Shown: positions 35,999 to 49,516, counted from the stretch's first letter. The stretch is 64,000 bases of DNA from Rhizobium sp. (GCA_028290545.1 JAQGJP010000099.1:62001-126000), one strand, 5' to 3'. Notes: generated from the sequence alone by a model not told the origin. Numbers and translations: made by a program.

Positions 35999-37123
35999 AT
36001 GCAAAAGGGCATTATCGTGCTGGCTGCCGGCGGAACCGGCGGCCATCTGTTCCCGGCGGAAGCCCTGGGCCACGAGCTCAAGGCGCGGGGCTATTCGGTC
36101 CACCTGGTGACCGACAGCCGCGCCGAGCGTTTTGCCGGAAAGTTCCCCGCCGATGAGATCCATGTCGTTCCGTCCGCCACGATCGGTTCAAAGAACCCGA
36201 TCGTCGTGGCACGTGCGCTTTACAAGCTCTGGCGCGGGATACGCATCGCGCGATCGCTGTTTAACCGATTGAAACCCAGGGCAGTCGTCGGCTTCGGCGG
36301 CTACCCGACCGTTCCGCCGCTGCTTGCGGCGTCGGGAATGGATATTCCAACCATCATACACGAACAGAACGCGGTGATGGGCCGGGCGAACAGGATGCTC
36401 GCCAACAAGGTCAGGGCGATCGCCGGCGGCTTTCTGCCCGAGAATAGCGGCCAGTATTCGGCCAAGACCATCGTCACCGGCAATCCCGTGCGTCCGGACG
36501 TGATCGCCGCCGCTGCCACACCCTATAAGCTGTCCGGCACGGATGACCCGTTCAATCTCGTGATCTTCGGCGGCAGCCAGGGCGCGCAGTACTTTTCCTC
36601 GGCCATCCCTTCGGCGATCTGCCTGCTCGATGACGACATGCGCAAGCGCCTGCATGTCGTCCAGCAGGCGCGTCCGGAAGACAGGGACAAGGTGACATCC
36701 TGCTTCACCAGGCTCGGCCTGCCGGCGGAAGTTTCGCCGTTCTTTGCCGATATGCCGGCAAGGATCGCCGCGGCCAACCTGGTGATCTGCCGCTCGGGCG
36801 CCTCCACGGTGTCTGAGCTGGCGGTCATCGGCCGTCCGTCCGTGCTGGTGCCCTATCCCTACGCGCTCGACCATGATCAGGCGGCAAACGCCGCCGCGTT
36901 GAAAGCCAAGGGCGGCGCGGAGGTGATTGCCCAATCGGCATTGTCGCCGGAAAAACTATCGGAAATCATCCGTACGGCGATGGCCGATCCGGAACGGCTG
37001 GGCCGCATCGCGCATGCGGCGAGGGAAACCGGCAAGCCAAAGGCGGCGCAGGCGCTCGGCGATCTCGTCGAAGCCATCGCCAATGGGCGGTCGCTGACGG
37101 AATTCAAAGGGGTACACGCATGA
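35999..37123 (+). CDS. murG: Undecaprenyl-PP-MurNAc-pentapeptide GlcNAc transferase
   Basis: A 374-residue GT-B glycosyltransferase on the inner face of the membrane that converts lipid I to lipid II. The N-terminal glycine-rich loop is [15 protein letters not shown], followed by [28 protein letters not shown], the second glycine loop [12 protein letters not shown] and the sugar-nucleotide site [22 protein letters not shown] precedes the ATG. The stop overlaps the murC start by four bases (ATGA). Confidence 0.97.
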   Translation: MQKGIIVLAAGGTGGHLFPAEALGHELKARGYSVHLVTDSRAERFAGKFPADEIHVVPSATIGSKNPIVVARALYKLWRGIRIARSLFNRLKPRAVVGFGGYPTVPPLLAASGMDIPTIIHEQNAVMGRANRMLANKVRAIAGGFLPENSGQYSAKTIVTGNPVRPDVIAAAATPYKLSGTDDPFNLVIFGGSQGAQYFSSAIPSAICLLDDDMRKRLHVVQQARPEDRDKVTSCFTRLGLPAEVSPFFADMPARIAAANLVICRSGASTVSELAVIGRPSVLVPYPYALDHDQAANAAALKAKGGAEVIAQSALSPEKLSEIIRTAMADPERLGRIAHAARETGKPKAAQALGDLVEAIANGRSLTEFKGVHA

Positions 37124-38532
37124 AAATGCCCAAGACCATCGGGCTCGTCCACTTCATCGGCATAGGCGGCATCGGCATGAGCGGTATTGCCGAAGTGCTG
37201 CACAATCTCGGCCACAGGGTGCAGGGATCCGACCAGGCAGACAGTGCCAATGTGCAGCGGCTGCGCGCCAAGGGCATCGATGTCTTCGTCGGCCACAAGG
37301 CCGACAATCTCGGTGACGCCGAAGTGGTGGTGGTTTCCACCGCGATCCGGAAAAACAATCCCGAGCTCGTGGCTGCGCGTGAAAAACTGTTGCCGGTCGT
37401 TCGCCGCGCCGAAATGCTTGCGGAGCTCATGCGGTTCCGCAACGCCATCGCCATCGGCGGCACGCACGGCAAGACCACGACGACATCGATGGTCGGCACG
37501 TTGCTCGAGGCCGGCGGCCTTGACCCGACCGTGATCAATGGCGGCATCATCAACGCTTACGGCACCAATGCCCGCATGGGCGAGGGCGAGTGGATGGTGG
37601 TGGAGGCCGACGAATCCGACGGCACATTCCTGAAGCTGCCGGCCGATATCGCCGTTATCACCAATATCGATCCGGAGCACCTCGACCACTACGGCACGTT
37701 CGATAATGCCCGTGCCGCTTTCCGGCAGTTCGTGGAAAATGTGCCGTTCTACGGCTTCGGCGTGATGTGCCTCGATCATCCGGAAGTCCAGAGCATGGTC
37801 TCCAAGATCGAGGATCGCAAGGTCATCACCTATGGCGAGAACCCGCAGGCCGACGTCCGCTTCAAGAATATCCGCTACGAAGGCTCGACCTCGATCTTCG
37901 ATGTCGAAATCCGCCGCCGCCGCACCGGTCAGGCGATCGAACTCAACGGCCTGAGATTACCGATGCCCGGCCGTCATAACGTCTCCAATGCCACGGCCGC
38001 GATCGCGGTTGCCAATCATCTGGGGATCAGCGGGGAGGCTATCACGCGGGGGCTGGCGGGCTTTGCCGGCGTCAAGCGACGCTTCACCCATACCGGCGAT
38101 TGGAACGGCGTGCAGGTGTTCGATGATTACGGCCATCATCCGGTCGAGATCAAGGCCGTGCTGAGCGCCGCGCGCGATACGTGCAAGGGCCGGATCATCG
38201 CTATCCATCAGCCGCACCGCTATAGCCGGGTTGCGAGCCTGTTGGAGGAGTTTGCGTCCTGCTTCAACGACGCTGACACGATCTTCATCGCACCGATCTA
38301 TTCGGCAGGCGAAGACCCCATCGAGGGCGTGACGTCGGAAGCGCTCGTGTCGCGAATCAAGTCCGGCGGTCATCGCGACGTGCGGTTCCTGGCGACGCCG
38401 GATGCGTTGGCGCCATATGTCGCCTCGATCGCCCAGCCGGGCGATTTTGTGGTATTGTTGGGAGCAGGAAACATAACCAATTGGGCGGTAGCGCTGCCGA
38501 AGGAACTGGCGGCCCTGGGAAAGAAAGCATGA
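37120..38532 (+). CDS. murC: UDP-MurNAc:L-alanine ligase
   Basis: A 470-residue Mur ligase that adds the first stem amino acid. [16 protein letters not shown] is the UDP-sugar domain, [14 protein letters not shown] the ATP loop, [12 protein letters not shown] and [13 protein letters not shown] the central domain, [14 protein letters not shown] and HQPHRYSRV the C-terminal domain. It overlaps murG at its start and murB at its end, both with ATGA, so translation of the three is likely coupled. Confidence 0.97.
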   Translation: MKMPKTIGLVHFIGIGGIGMSGIAEVLHNLGHRVQGSDQADSANVQRLRAKGIDVFVGHKADNLGDAEVVVVSTAIRKNNPELVAAREKLLPVVRRAEMLAELMRFRNAIAIGGTHGKTTTTSMVGTLLEAGGLDPTVINGGIINAYGTNARMGEGEWMVVEADESDGTFLKLPADIAVITNIDPEHLDHYGTFDNARAAFRQFVENVPFYGFGVMCLDHPEVQSMVSKIEDRKVITYGENPQADVRFKNIRYEGSTSIFDVEIRRRRTGQAIELNGLRLPMPGRHNVSNATAAIAVANHLGISGEAITRGLAGFAGVKRRFTHTGDWNGVQVFDDYGHHPVEIKAVLSAARDTCKGRIIAIHQPHRYSRVASLLEEFASCFNDADTIFIAPIYSAGEDPIEGVTSEALVSRIKSGGHRDVRFLATPDALAPYVASIAQPGDFVVLLGAGNITNWAVALPKELAALGKKA

Positions 38533-39494
38533 AGCAGGTTGATGGGGAAAAGATGCTCGCCGGTTTTGGCGATGCCATGAAGGATGTGCGGGGGCGTCTG
38601 ACACCGGATTCGCCGATGGATCGCGTCACGTGGTTCCGCGCCGGCGGACTGGCGGAACTGATGTTCCAGCCGCATGACGTTGAGGACCTGGCGACGTTCC
38701 TGAAGGCCTTGCCTGAGGAAATTCCATTGACGGTGGTCGGCGTCGGCTCCAATCTTCTGGTTCGCGATGGCGGCATCAAGGGCGTCGTGCTGCGGCTCTC
38801 CGCCAAGGGCTTCGGTGATGTCGAACTCGCCGGCGAAAACCGCATCCGTGCCGGCGCGATCTGCCCGGACAAGAATATCGCCGCCATGGCGCTCGATCAA
38901 GGAATTGGCGGCTTCGCCTTCTATTATGGCATTCCCGGTTCGATCGGCGGCGCGATCCGCATGAACGCCGGCGCCAACGGCATGGAAACCAGGGATCGTC
39001 TGGTCGAGGTCGAGGCGATCGACCGCAGTGGCAACAGGCTCACCTTGTCCAATGCCGACATGCATTACACCTACCGGCATTCCGCCCCGCCTGAAGGCTT
39101 GATCTTCACGCATGGTATTTTTGAAGGGTTCACTGACGACAAGTCCAGGATCCGCGCCGATATGGACGCGGTTCGTCACCATCGCGAAACGGTGCAGCCG
39201 GTGAAGGAAAAGACCGGCGGCTCGACCTTCAAGAATCCGGAAGGGCATTCGGCCTGGAAGCTGATCGACGAGGCCGGCTGCAGGGGCCTGCAGATCGGCG
39301 GCGCCCAGATGTCGCCGCTGCATTGCAACTTCATGATCAATATCGGCCACGCCACCGGCTACGATCTCGAAAATCTTGGCGAGACGGTACGGCAGCGGGT
39401 CCACGAGCATTCCGGTGTGCTGCTCGAATGGGAAATCAAGCGGGTTGGCCAGTTCATGCCGGGCTATGGGGTAAGGGAATTCAAGCCGGAGTGA
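38529..39494 (+). CDS. murB: UDP-N-acetylenolpyruvoylglucosamine reductase
   Basis: A 321-residue FAD enzyme that reduces UDP-GlcNAc-enolpyruvate to UDP-MurNAc. The FAD-binding part shows [15 protein letters not shown] and [14 protein letters not shown]; the family blocks [19 protein letters not shown] and [20 protein letters not shown] follow (active-site Ser in GGSTFKNP), with type I (E. coli-like short loop, alpha-proteobacterial) layout. The start at 38529 overlaps the murC stop (ATGA). In many rhizobia ddl follows; here an unrelated block intervenes. Confidence 0.97.
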   Translation: MKQVDGEKMLAGFGDAMKDVRGRLTPDSPMDRVTWFRAGGLAELMFQPHDVEDLATFLKALPEEIPLTVVGVGSNLLVRDGGIKGVVLRLSAKGFGDVELAGENRIRAGAICPDKNIAAMALDQGIGGFAFYYGIPGSIGGAIRMNAGANGMETRDRLVEVEAIDRSGNRLTLSNADMHYTYRHSAPPEGLIFTHGIFEGFTDDKSRIRADMDAVRHHRETVQPVKEKTGGSTFKNPEGHSAWKLIDEAGCRGLQIGGAQMSPLHCNFMINIGHATGYDLENLGETVRQRVHEHSGVLLEWEIKRVGQFMPGYGVREFKPE

Positions 39495-39597
39495 TATTGG
39501 CGCAAAAAGCTCGGCCCGGTTATCCGCGCAGACGTTTTCTCAACCCGAAATTAAGTGTTAGCTGGGTATAATATTCGCCATCGTCGAAGGTATGGCA

Positions 39598-40428
39598 ATG
39601 ATTACCCGGATATGGCATTGGATCATCAGGAGAATAGCGTTTGGTGGTTTGTCCCAGCGCCGGGACGTGCTTGTCTTTGCATTCCACCGGACCTTCTGGA
39701 CGACGCTGGCTGCCGTCGCGCTCGATTACGGCATCAATCATTTGTTCGGGCGGCTCGGCATCTTCAATATCTCGGTGCCCCACAAAATTCTGGCCAACAC
39801 GATCGTCACTGCTTTCGTCGCTGCTCCGATCTCGCTTCTGGGTTACTACATCCTCGGTTCAACCATCCTTGATCTTGCCATTTCGCGCAACGAGTTCGAG
39901 CGACTGAGCCGCACCGATCCGCTGACTGGTTTGATGAACCGCCGGGCGTTCGTCGAAGTCATCTCGGCCATGGATGGGCCTTACGTGCTCGCACTCTTCG
40001 ACATCGACCGCTTCAAGACGATCAACGACACTTATGGCCATTCCGCCGGCGATGACGTGCTGGTGCAGCTCTCACAAATGCTGCGCACCGCATTCGGCAG
40101 CCAGAACGCCGTGGCGCGGCTCGGAGGGGAAGAATTCAGCGTGATCCTGAAGAACACCTCAAAGGAAAAGGCGGTTGCCGCCATCAACGGCTTCCGCGAG
40201 GCGACGGCCGTTCGAGTATTCGTTGCCGACGGCGTGGAGATACCGGTCACCATTTCCGCCGGCGTCTCGCAAGGCAATGGCAAATCCACCTATTCGACGC
40301 TGCTGACCAATGTCGACAAGGCGCTCTATCTCGCCAAAGCTCTGGGCCGCAACCGCGTGGTGGATGCCGATGACATTTCCGCCAGCCTGCCGGCCAAGGA
40401 AAACAATGGCGAGAGAATCGCGGTGTGA
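39598..40428 (+). CDS. Membrane diguanylate cyclase (GGDEF domain)
   Basis: A 276-residue protein with two membrane helices in the N-terminal 95 residues (around TFWTTLAAVALDY and IVTAFVAAPISLLGYYIL) and a C-terminal GGDEF domain with the active form GGEEF in ARLGGEEFSVIL, preceded by LTGLMNRRAF and FDIDRFKTINDTYGHSAGDD. No RxxD inhibitory site is present. It should make c-di-GMP. An ATG at 39592 sits only one base from GAAGG, so 39598 is preferred. It lies about 100 bases after murB; whether it is read from the cluster promoter is unknown. A terminator shared with katG follows. Confidence 0.92.
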   Translation: MITRIWHWIIRRIAFGGLSQRRDVLVFAFHRTFWTTLAAVALDYGINHLFGRLGIFNISVPHKILANTIVTAFVAAPISLLGYYILGSTILDLAISRNEFERLSRTDPLTGLMNRRAFVEVISAMDGPYVLALFDIDRFKTINDTYGHSAGDDVLVQLSQMLRTAFGSQNAVARLGGEEFSVILKNTSKEKAVAAINGFREATAVRVFVADGVEIPVTISAGVSQGNGKSTYSTLLTNVDKALYLAKALGRNRVVDADDISASLPAKENNGERIAV

Positions 40429-40531
40429 TCGGGAGAGGCTGGCGGTATCGCCAACAGCAATCTGCCGCACACAGCCTAGCCATCGCACCCCAACCGGCGG
40501 GATTTCCGATGCGGATGCACTGGTCCTTATG

Positions 40532-40575
40532 TCAGGGCGGCGTCTCAAGTTGTCTTGAAACGCCGCCCTGATTTC
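40532..40575. terminator. Bidirectional terminator between the GGDEF gene and katG
   Basis: A 12-bp perfect GC-rich stem (TCAGGGCGGCGT and its complement, arms 40532-40543 and 40560-40571) is followed by TTTCTT on the plus strand. It lies between the convergent GGDEF and katG genes, about 70 bases past the katG stop. Confidence 0.75.
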
Positions 40576-40642
40576 TTGTTCGGGGCTTCCAGAGGCCTGC
40601 GTTGGATTTGCGCAGCCTCGAAGGAAGACCGTTCAGCCGGGA

Positions 40643-42951
<2,309 letters not shown>

Positions 42952-42953
<2 letters not shown>

Positions 42954-43866
42954 GCTCACCATAAGACAGATGCGCTATTTCGAAGCGCTCGCAGCGACCG
43001 GACATTTCGGCAGGGCGGCCAGCCTGGTCAATATCAGCCAGCCGGCGCTTTCGGCGCAGATCGCCGAAATGGAGCGGATTCTCGACATCAAGCTGGTGGA
43101 GCGCGGCCGAGGCGGCGCGTTCCTGACGGCGGAGGGCCAGGACCTTTTGCCGGATATCCGGCAGATCCTTGAAAATATCGATCGCCTGCAGTCGCGCGTG
43201 CAGGCAGGGCAGGGACCATTGCGAGGACGTCTCAGGCTTGGCATCATTCCCACGATCGCACCCTATCTGGTGCCGGAATTGATCCCCCAGGTGCGGTCGC
43301 ATTATCCCGACCTGAACATCGAACTCAAGGAATCGCTGACGTCGACCTGTATCGACGATCTCCGCCATGGCAGGCTCGACTGCGCGGTCGTGGCGCTGCC
43401 GGCACAGGGCGAGGGGCTGGAGAGCACCTTCCTGTTCGAAGACCGCTTCCTGATCGCCAGTGCCGCAGACGAGAACACCATCCTGATATCGCCGATGACG
43501 GAAGACAGCGTCGATGTCGAGCGCCTGCTGCTGCTGGAGGAAGGTCACTGCATGCGCGACCAGGCACTTGCCATCTGTGGCACAGCCGCGGGCCGGCGCG
43601 TCGCCAATTATGGTGCGACGTCGATGGCGACGCTGCTGCAGATGGTCAGCCACGGCATGGGCATCACGCTGATACCGGAAATCGCCGTCAGGGACGAGGC
43701 TTCGCGCAACCGCATGCGTATCGTCCGCTTCGCCGAACCGCAGCCGTCACGTCGGATAGGGCTCATCTGGCGTTCGAGCGCATCCGCCAAGCGGCGAGAT
43801 TTTGAGGCGCTTGCAAGTGTGGTCAGGCGCAGTGCGACCGGTCTGTTGCAAGCGGCGGCCGCCTGA
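42952..43866 (+). CDS. oxyR: LysR-type hydrogen peroxide sensor OxyR
   Basis: A 304-residue LysR-family regulator. The N-terminal winged helix reads MRYFEALAATGHFGRAASL and ISQPALSAQIAEMERIL. In the sensor domain the two redox cysteines are seen in EEGHCMRDQALAICG with the spacing of OxyR Cys199 and Cys208, so it is OxyR rather than a generic LysR protein. On peroxide the cysteines form a disulfide and the tetramer activates katG. It starts inside an ATAG-N7-CTAT palindrome shared with divergent katG. The 220-bp gap after it holds the ddl control region. Confidence 0.94.
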
Positions 43867-43944
43867 AGAGTTGGAGGCGGGCGGCCGGTGCGCTTCGCCA
43901 GATCCATTCCCCCGAGCAAGATTTCCGCCTGCCTGCATGAAAAA

Positions 43945-43999
43945 GTTAACGAAAGTAAACATTCGTTAACCTTAATGGTTTTTAGTGCCTGTTAACGAA
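43945..43999. promoter_or_regulatory. Cluster of GTTAACGAA/TTAA motifs upstream of ddl
   Basis: GTTAACGAA occurs at 43945-43953, inverted at 43962-43970 (arms of a perfect 9-bp inverted repeat, 8-base spacer), and again at 43991-43999. A further TTAA lies at 43972. TTAA starts are thus at 43946, 43966, 43972 and 43992 (spacings 20, 6, 20). The elements resemble CtrA half-sites but none has the N7 spacing. They lie about 90-140 bases before ddl and are likely the control region of ddl-ftsQAZ. Confidence 0.5.
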
Positions 44000-44086
44000 T
44001 CCGTTCAATTAGCAGAAGCGCATGATCGCGCCAGTCTCAAGCAAGGACGGAGGGGTAGTCTAAGGTTTGAGTTTTGAGGATTGTGA

Positions 44087-45013
44087 ATGAACGGGAAGCA
44101 CGTCGCGGTGTTGATGGGCGGGTTTTCTTCCGAGCGGCCGGTCAGCCTGTCATCGGGGAACGCCTGCGCTGAAGCGCTGGAAAGCGAAGGGTACAATGTC
44201 AGTCGCGTGGATGTCGGCCGTGATGTCGCGGCTGTGCTTGCCGAACTGAAGCCCGATGTCGCCTTCAATGCATTGCACGGGCCGTTCGGCGAAGACGGCA
44301 CGATCCAGGGTGTGCTCGAGTATCTCGAAATTCCCTACACCCATTCCGGCGTGCTGGCGTCCGCGCTTGCCATGGACAAGGAACAGGCAAAGCGGCTTGC
44401 GAAGTCGCATGGCGTGCCGGTTGCCGAAGCCAAGGTGATGAACCGGTTCGAAATCACCTCCGCCCATCCCATGAAACCGCCTTATGTGGTCAAGCCGGTG
44501 CGCGAGGGTTCATCCTTCGGCGTCGTCATCGTCAAGGAAGACCAGAGCCATCCGCCGCAGGTGATCACCTCTTCGGAATGGAAATATGGCGACACGGTCA
44601 TGGTGGAGCGCTACATCGCCGGCCGCGAATTGACGTGCGGGATTATGGGTAACGTGGCGCTCGGAGTCACCGAAATCGTGCCGCAAGGACACAGTTTCTA
44701 TGATTATGATTCCAAATATGTTTCCGGCGGATCAAAACATGTGATTCCGGCGCAAATTTCACCAAAAATTTACCAAAGAGTACAAACACTGGCACTCAAG
44801 GCACACAAGGCGATGGGTTGCCGCGGGGTCAGTCGTTCCGACTTCCGCTATGACGACCGATTCTCTGAGGAAGGCGAACTGATCTGGCTGGAAATCAATA
44901 CCCAGCCCGGCATGACCCCGACCTCGCTGGTGCCCGAAATGGCACAGCATGCTGGCCATTCCTTTGGTGAATTTCTTCGATGGATGGTGGAGGACGCGTC
45001 ATGTTTGCGTTGA
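44087..45013 (+). CDS. ddl: D-alanine-D-alanine ligase
   Basis: A 308-residue ATP-grasp enzyme that makes the dipeptide used by Mur[17 protein letters not shown] is the N-terminal signature, [16 protein letters not shown] the substrate loop, [15 protein letters not shown] the ATP-grasp lysine region, and [16 protein letters not shown] the metal-binding end (Glu, Asn). GAGGATTGTGA lies before the ATG. The ftsQ start lies inside its last codons, so the two are coupled. Confidence 0.97.
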   Translation: MNGKHVAVLMGGFSSERPVSLSSGNACAEALESEGYNVSRVDVGRDVAAVLAELKPDVAFNALHGPFGEDGTIQGVLEYLEIPYTHSGVLASALAMDKEQAKRLAKSHGVPVAEAKVMNRFEITSAHPMKPPYVVKPVREGSSFGVVIVKEDQSHPPQVITSSEWKYGDTVMVERYIAGRELTCGIMGNVALGVTEIVPQGHSFYDYDSKYVSGGSKHVIPAQISPKIYQRVQTLALKAHKAMGCRGVSRSDFRYDDRFSEEGELIWLEINTQPGMTPTSLVPEMAQHAGHSFGEFLRWMVEDASCLR

Positions 45014-45930
45014 AATCCCACAGATCGGCTGAAGGTCCAGGATGGACCGACCCGACCGCAGCACCGGGCGAGCGGATGGTGCTTCCGCGCCCGTTGCGCC
45101 GTGCGGTGCGGTTCATCGGCAGTCTTGCTGCGGGCCGCATCCACATTCCAAATCATGTCGGCAGCGTTTCGCTGGTCGCATTTTATGCGGTTGCAGGGAT
45201 CTACGCCTTTTCGCTGAGCGGCGAGCCCAGCAATGTCGCGCAGGCGGTGACCTCCGCCGCCGGTTTTGCGATCAATAACGTCAAGGTCTCCGGCAACGCC
45301 CAGACTTCGGAAATCGATATTCTCGAGCGCCTCGGCCTTGATGGCACGACATCGCTCATGGCGCTCGATGTCGCCGACACCCGCGACAAGCTCAAGGGCC
45401 TGCCATGGGTACTGGATGCCGAAGTCCGCAAGATCTATCCCGACACCGTCGAGATCAAACTCACCGAGCGTACCCCCTTCGGCATATGGCAGCATGGCCA
45501 GGACCTGTCGATTATCGAAAAGACCGGCAGCGTCATCGCGCCGCTTCGCGACAACAAATTCGCCTACCTGCCGCTGTTCGTCGGACGTGACGCCGAGACG
45601 GGCGCCCAGGAAATCATGGCGGACTTCGACCAGTGGCCTGACGTCAAGAGGCGCGTGAAGGCCTTCATGCGGGTCGCCGGCCGCCGCTGGGACGTGAAGC
45701 TCGACAATGGCGTGATCGTCAAGCTCCCAGAACACCATATGGAACGCGCGATGGCCGATCTTGCCGAACTCAATGCCGATCATCAATTGGTCGAACGCGA
45801 TATCGTTGCCGTCGATCTCAGGCTCGAAGACCGCACCACGGTGCAATTGACTCCCGACGCAGCCAAGCGGCGCGCCAAGGCCGTCGAAGCGCGTGCCAAG
45901 GAACTCAAGAAAGCCGGGGAGGCGATATGA
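45001..45930 (+). CDS. ftsQ: Cell division protein FtsQ
   Basis: A 309-residue bitopic division protein. A cytoplasmic tail of about 60 residues, one membrane helix ([17 protein letters not shown]), then a periplasmic POTRA domain ([46 protein letters not shown]) and the FtsQ beta domain ending in a Lys/Ala-rich tail. It scaffolds FtsL/FtsB. The ATG at 45001 has GGAGG upstream and overlaps ddl by 13 bases. Its end overlaps ftsA by four bases (ATGA). Confidence 0.95.
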   Translation: MFALKSHRSAEGPGWTDPTAAPGERMVLPRPLRRAVRFIGSLAAGRIHIPNHVGSVSLVAFYAVAGIYAFSLSGEPSNVAQAVTSAAGFAINNVKVSGNAQTSEIDILERLGLDGTTSLMALDVADTRDKLKGLPWVLDAEVRKIYPDTVEIKLTERTPFGIWQHGQDLSIIEKTGSVIAPLRDNKFAYLPLFVGRDAETGAQEIMADFDQWPDVKRRVKAFMRVAGRRWDVKLDNGVIVKLPEHHMERAMADLAELNADHQLVERDIVAVDLRLEDRTTVQLTPDAAKRRAKAVEARAKELKKAGEAI

Positions 45931-47258
45931 GCATTTTCCGCTCCTCCAATGGCGCGACACCAAGGCTGAAGCCGCTTGCCTCCAAGAAGACGCATGTCGT
46001 CTCGGTTCTCGATATTGGATCGACAAAAGTCGTTTGCATGATTGGACGGTTGACGCCGCGCGAAGCCTCCGAAGTGCTTCCCGGACGGACCCACAAGGTC
46101 GAGATCATCGGCATCGGTCATCAGAAATCGCGCGGCATAAAGTCCGGTGTGATTTCCGACCTCGATGCGCTGGAAGGCGTCATCCGCAATGCCGTCGACG
46201 CGGCTGAGCGGCAGGCGAACCTGACGGTCGACAGCCTGATCGTCAACGTCTCCGCCGGACGCCTGCAGAGCGACATCTATACCGCTTCGATCGATCTCGG
46301 CGGCCAGGAAGTCGATCAGGACGACGTCAAGAAAGTGCTGATCGCGGCCTCCCAGCAATCGCGGCGCAACGACCGCGCGGTGCTGCATTCGCTGCCGACC
46401 GGATTTTCTCTCGATGGCGAACGCGGTGTTGGCGATCCCGTATCGATGTTCGGTGAGACGCTCGGCGTGGACATGCACGTGCTGACCGCCGAGCGCATGG
46501 CGATCAAGAATATCGAACTCTGCGTCAACCGCGCCCACCTCTCGGTCGAGGGCATGGTTGCCACGCCCTATGCATCCGGTCTTGCGGCGCTCGTCGATGA
46601 CGAACTCGAACTCGGATGCGCGGCGATCGACATGGGCGGCGGCATGACGACGATCTCGGTGTTCGCCGAGGGCAAACTGGTGCATGCGGATGCGATCGGC
46701 CTGGGCGGCCATCACGTCACCACGGATCTGGCGCGCGGTCTTTCGACCCGGATCGAGGAAGCCGAGCGTCTCAAAGTGGTGCACGGTTCGGCCTGGTCCA
46801 ACAGCATGGACGACCGCGAACTGGTGTCTGTTCCGCCAATCAGCGATGAGGATCATGAACAGCCGGCGCAGATTCCGCGCGCGCTGATCAGCAAGATCGT
46901 TCGCGCTCGCGTCGAGGAAACACTTGAAATGATCAGGGACCGCATCCGCAGTTCCGGTTTCAGTCCGATCGTCGGCAAGCGGGTCGTACTGACGGGCGGC
47001 GCAAGCCAGCTGACCGGCCTGCCGGAACTGGCGCGGCAGATTCTGGCCCGCAATGTGCGGATCGGGCGGCCGATGGGTGTCAAGGGCCTGCCGGCCGCGG
47101 CCAAGGGGCCGGCATTCTCCACGGCGGTGGGATTGCTGATCTACCCGCAGTTCGCGGATATCGAAATCCACGCGGCCGATCATGGCGTGCTTTCCGCCCT
47201 CTCGGGCGGCAATGGCAGGATCGCGCGTGTCAGCCAGTGGCTGAAAGGCAGTTTTTAG
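45927..47258 (+). CDS. ftsA: Cell division protein FtsA
   Basis: A 443-residue actin-like ATPase that tethers FtsZ to the membrane. The phosphate 1 motif is VSVLDIGSTKVVCMIG, the 1C domain follows, phosphate 2 is AAIDMGGGMTTISVF, and the adenosine motif is VVLTGGASQLTGLPEL. The C-terminal amphipathic helix that binds membrane is seen in RIARVSQWLKGSF. It starts inside the ftsQ stop region (ATGA). A 136-bp leader with a nested hairpin separates it from ftsZ. Confidence 0.96.
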   Translation: MSIFRSSNGATPRLKPLASKKTHVVSVLDIGSTKVVCMIGRLTPREASEVLPGRTHKVEIIGIGHQKSRGIKSGVISDLDALEGVIRNAVDAAERQANLTVDSLIVNVSAGRLQSDIYTASIDLGGQEVDQDDVKKVLIAASQQSRRNDRAVLHSLPTGFSLDGERGVGDPVSMFGETLGVDMHVLTAERMAIKNIELCVNRAHLSVEGMVATPYASGLAALVDDELELGCAAIDMGGGMTTISVFAEGKLVHADAIGLGGHHVTTDLARGLSTRIEEAERLKVVHGSAWSNSMDDRELVSVPPISDEDHEQPAQIPRALISKIVRARVEETLEMIRDRIRSSGFSPIVGKRVVLTGGASQLTGLPELARQILARNVRIGRPMGVKGLPAAAKGPAFSTAVGLLIYPQFADIEIHAADHGVLSALSGGNGRIARVSQWLKGSF

Positions 47259-47304
47259 AATTGGGGCGAGGGCCGGCAGGCCTTCGCTTCTGGAATGACA
47301 ACAC

Positions 47305-47337
47305 GCCGGCATACGGCCTGATGATCAGGCTTCCGGC
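47305..47337 (+). promoter_or_regulatory. Nested hairpin in the ftsZ leader
   Basis: An outer stem GCCGG/CCGGC (47305-47309 and 47333-47337) encloses an inner perfect stem GCCTGA/TCAGGC (47316-47321 and 47325-47330) with a TGA loop. It ends 57 bases before the ftsZ start. There is no T-run, so a role in mRNA stability or processing is as likely as termination. Confidence 0.45.
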
Positions 47338-47394
47338 AAAACAAGACTCAAGGCCGGTATGGCGACCGGTCGGAATAGAGGAAAGGCGGGTACC

Positions 47395-49224
47395 ATGACC
47401 ATCAATTTGCATAAGCCGGATATCACCGAGCTGAAGCCCCGGATCACCGTTTTCGGTGTCGGCGGCGGCGGCGGCAATGCCGTCAACAACATGATTACAG
47501 CCGGCTTGCAGGGCGTGGACTTCGTGGTAGCCAATACCGATGCCCAGGCGCTTGCCATGACGCGCGCCGAACGCATCATCCAGATGGGCGTGCAGGTCAC
47601 GGAAGGTCTCGGAGCCGGTTCACAGCCGGAAGTCGGCCGAGCTGCCGCTGAAGAATGCCTGGACGAGATCAACGATCACCTCAATGGTACGCATATGTGC
47701 TTCGTCACCGCCGGCATGGGCGGTGGCACGGGCACGGGTGCGGCTCCGGTCGTGGCGCAGGCCGCCCGCTCCAAGGGCATCCTGACTGTTGGTGTCGTCA
47801 CCAAGCCGTTCCATTTCGAAGGCCAGCGCCGCATGCGCATCGCCGATATGGGAATTCAGGAACTGCAGAAGTCGGTCGACACGCTGATCGTTATTCCGAA
47901 CCAGAATCTTTTCCGGATCGCCAACGACAAGACGACCTTCGCCGATGCCTTCGCCATGGCCGACCAGGTCCTCTATTCCGGTGTTGCCTGCATCACCGAC
48001 CTGATGGTCAAGGAAGGCCTGATCAACCTCGATTTCGCCGACGTCCGCTCGATCATGCGGGAAATGGGCCGCGCGATGATGGGCACCGGCGAGGCCTCCA
48101 ACGAAGGTCGCGCACTGGCTGCCGCCGAAGCAGCGATCGCCAACCCGCTGCTCGACGAAACATCGATGAAGGGCGCGCAGGGCTTGCTGATATCGATCAC
48201 CGGCGGTCGCGACATGACCCTGTTCGAAGTTGATGAGGCTGCGACCCGTATCCGCGAGGAAGTCGATCCGGATGCAAACATCATCCTCGGCGCGACATTC
48301 GATGAAGCCCTCGAGGGCATCATCCGCGTCTCGGTCGTCGCGACCGGCATCGATCGCGCTCATAACGCGGGTGATTCGCGCCCTTTTGAATTAAAACCGG
48401 TCTCGCGGCCGGTTGTTCGCCCGCAGGTCGCCGCGGCCCAGCCGGTTTCGCAGCCGGTGGCTATGACGTCCGCTCCGGTCGCCGTGCAGCAGCCAATCGC
48501 TCAGGTACAGCCGCAGCAGCAGATGGCCTATCAGCCGGATCCTGTTGCCGAGCAGATTCGCGCCGCCGAAATCGAGATGGAGCGCGAACTCGAAATCGCC
48601 GTTTCGCAGCCCTTGATCAACGAAATGGACATGCCGGGCTTGCAAGCCCAGGACAACTTCCGTCCGGCAAGCAGGCTGTTTACAACGCCCGCCGTTGATA
48701 TGATCCAGCAGCCGGTTGCCGTTCAGCCGCAGCCCGCCATGCACCAGTACGTCGAGCCGCAGATGCAGCCGCGCGTGATGGTCCAGCAGCCGGAAATGGC
48801 GCCGCATGTCCAGCAGCAGGCCCGTATCGAGCCGTCGCTGATGGCATCGGTTCGCGCCGAAGCCGACATGCAGCGCATGCCCAAGGTCGAGGACTTTCCG
48901 CCGGTCCTGAAAGCCGAGATCGAACACCGTTCCGGCGTGGCGCCGACCGCGCATGCCGAAGAGCGCGGCCCGATGGGCCTGTTGAAGCGCCTGACCTCCT
49001 CGCTCGGCCGCAAGGACGAAGAGGCGGCTGCGCCCGCAGACATGACCGCCGGTGCCCCGGCCGCCTCCTCGCAGCAGCGCCGTGCGTTGTCGCCGGAGGC
49101 GAGCCTCTATGCACCGCGTCGCGGCAATCTCGATGACCAGGGCCGCCAGATCCCGGCACAGCCCAAGAGCCAGGAATCGGAAGAATTCGACATCCCTGCT
49201 TTCCTTCGCCGTCAGACGAGCTGA
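47395..49224 (+). CDS. ftsZ: Cell division GTPase FtsZ, long-linker form
   Basis: A 609-residue tubulin homologue that forms the Z ring. The GTPase core starts [18 protein letters not shown] and holds the tubulin signature [12 protein letters not shown] and the T7-loop region [11 protein letters not shown]. After about residue 325 comes a linker of about 260 residues rich in Gln, Pro and Ala (e.g. repeated QQP, QPV), much longer than in enterobacteria and typical of rhizobia and Caulobacter relatives. The conserved C-terminal peptide [10 protein letters not shown], which binds FtsA, ends the protein. The ATG at 47395 gives the family start MTINLHKP; the frame opens at 47359. Confidence 0.97.
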   Translation: MTINLHKPDITELKPRITVFGVGGGGGNAVNNMITAGLQGVDFVVANTDAQALAMTRAERIIQMGVQVTEGLGAGSQPEVGRAAAEECLDEINDHLNGTHMCFVTAGMGGGTGTGAAPVVAQAARSKGILTVGVVTKPFHFEGQRRMRIADMGIQELQKSVDTLIVIPNQNLFRIANDKTTFADAFAMADQVLYSGVACITDLMVKEGLINLDFADVRSIMREMGRAMMGTGEASNEGRALAAAEAAIANPLLDETSMKGAQGLLISITGGRDMTLFEVDEAATRIREEVDPDANIILGATFDEALEGIIRVSVVATGIDRAHNAGDSRPFELKPVSRPVVRPQVAAAQPVSQPVAMTSAPVAVQQPIAQVQPQQQMAYQPDPVAEQIRAAEIEMERELEIAVSQPLINEMDMPGLQAQDNFRPASRLFTTPAVDMIQQPVAVQPQPAMHQYVEPQMQPRVMVQQPEMAPHVQQQARIEPSLMASVRAEADMQRMPKVEDFPPVLKAEIEHRSGVAPTAHAEERGPMGLLKRLTSSLGRKDEEAAAPADMTAGAPAASSQQRRALSPEASLYAPRRGNLDDQGRQIPAQPKSQESEEFDIPAFLRRQTS

Positions 49225-49256
49225 ACGAGACGATTCCCAGAGTTTGGAACTGAATT

Positions 49257-49280
49257 GGCCCGGAGAAATCCGGGCCTTTT
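49257..49280 (+). terminator. Intrinsic terminator after ftsZ
   Basis: A 7-bp GC stem (GGCCCGG/CCGGGCC, arms 49257-49263 and 49270-49276) with a 6-base loop is followed by TTTT, 33 bases past the ftsZ stop. Confidence 0.8.
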
Positions 49281-49516
49281 CCGTTTTCAAAATCGTCAAT
49301 ATGGTGCAAACAAGGCATCTGGCAAATCGTTACAATTGGAAAGAAACATTGATTTGGTTTGCGGGACCGCGCCCTATATTTTCAGCGTGGGTTTGTTTGA
49401 GGAATTCAGACTGAATTTGGTGGGATGCGGCGACGCATTTCTGGATTGTTTAGAGAGTGTTCGGCGGATGCCGGACTGACGGTGCGTCGGGAGACCGTCG
49501 GAAAAAGCGGGGCTTT

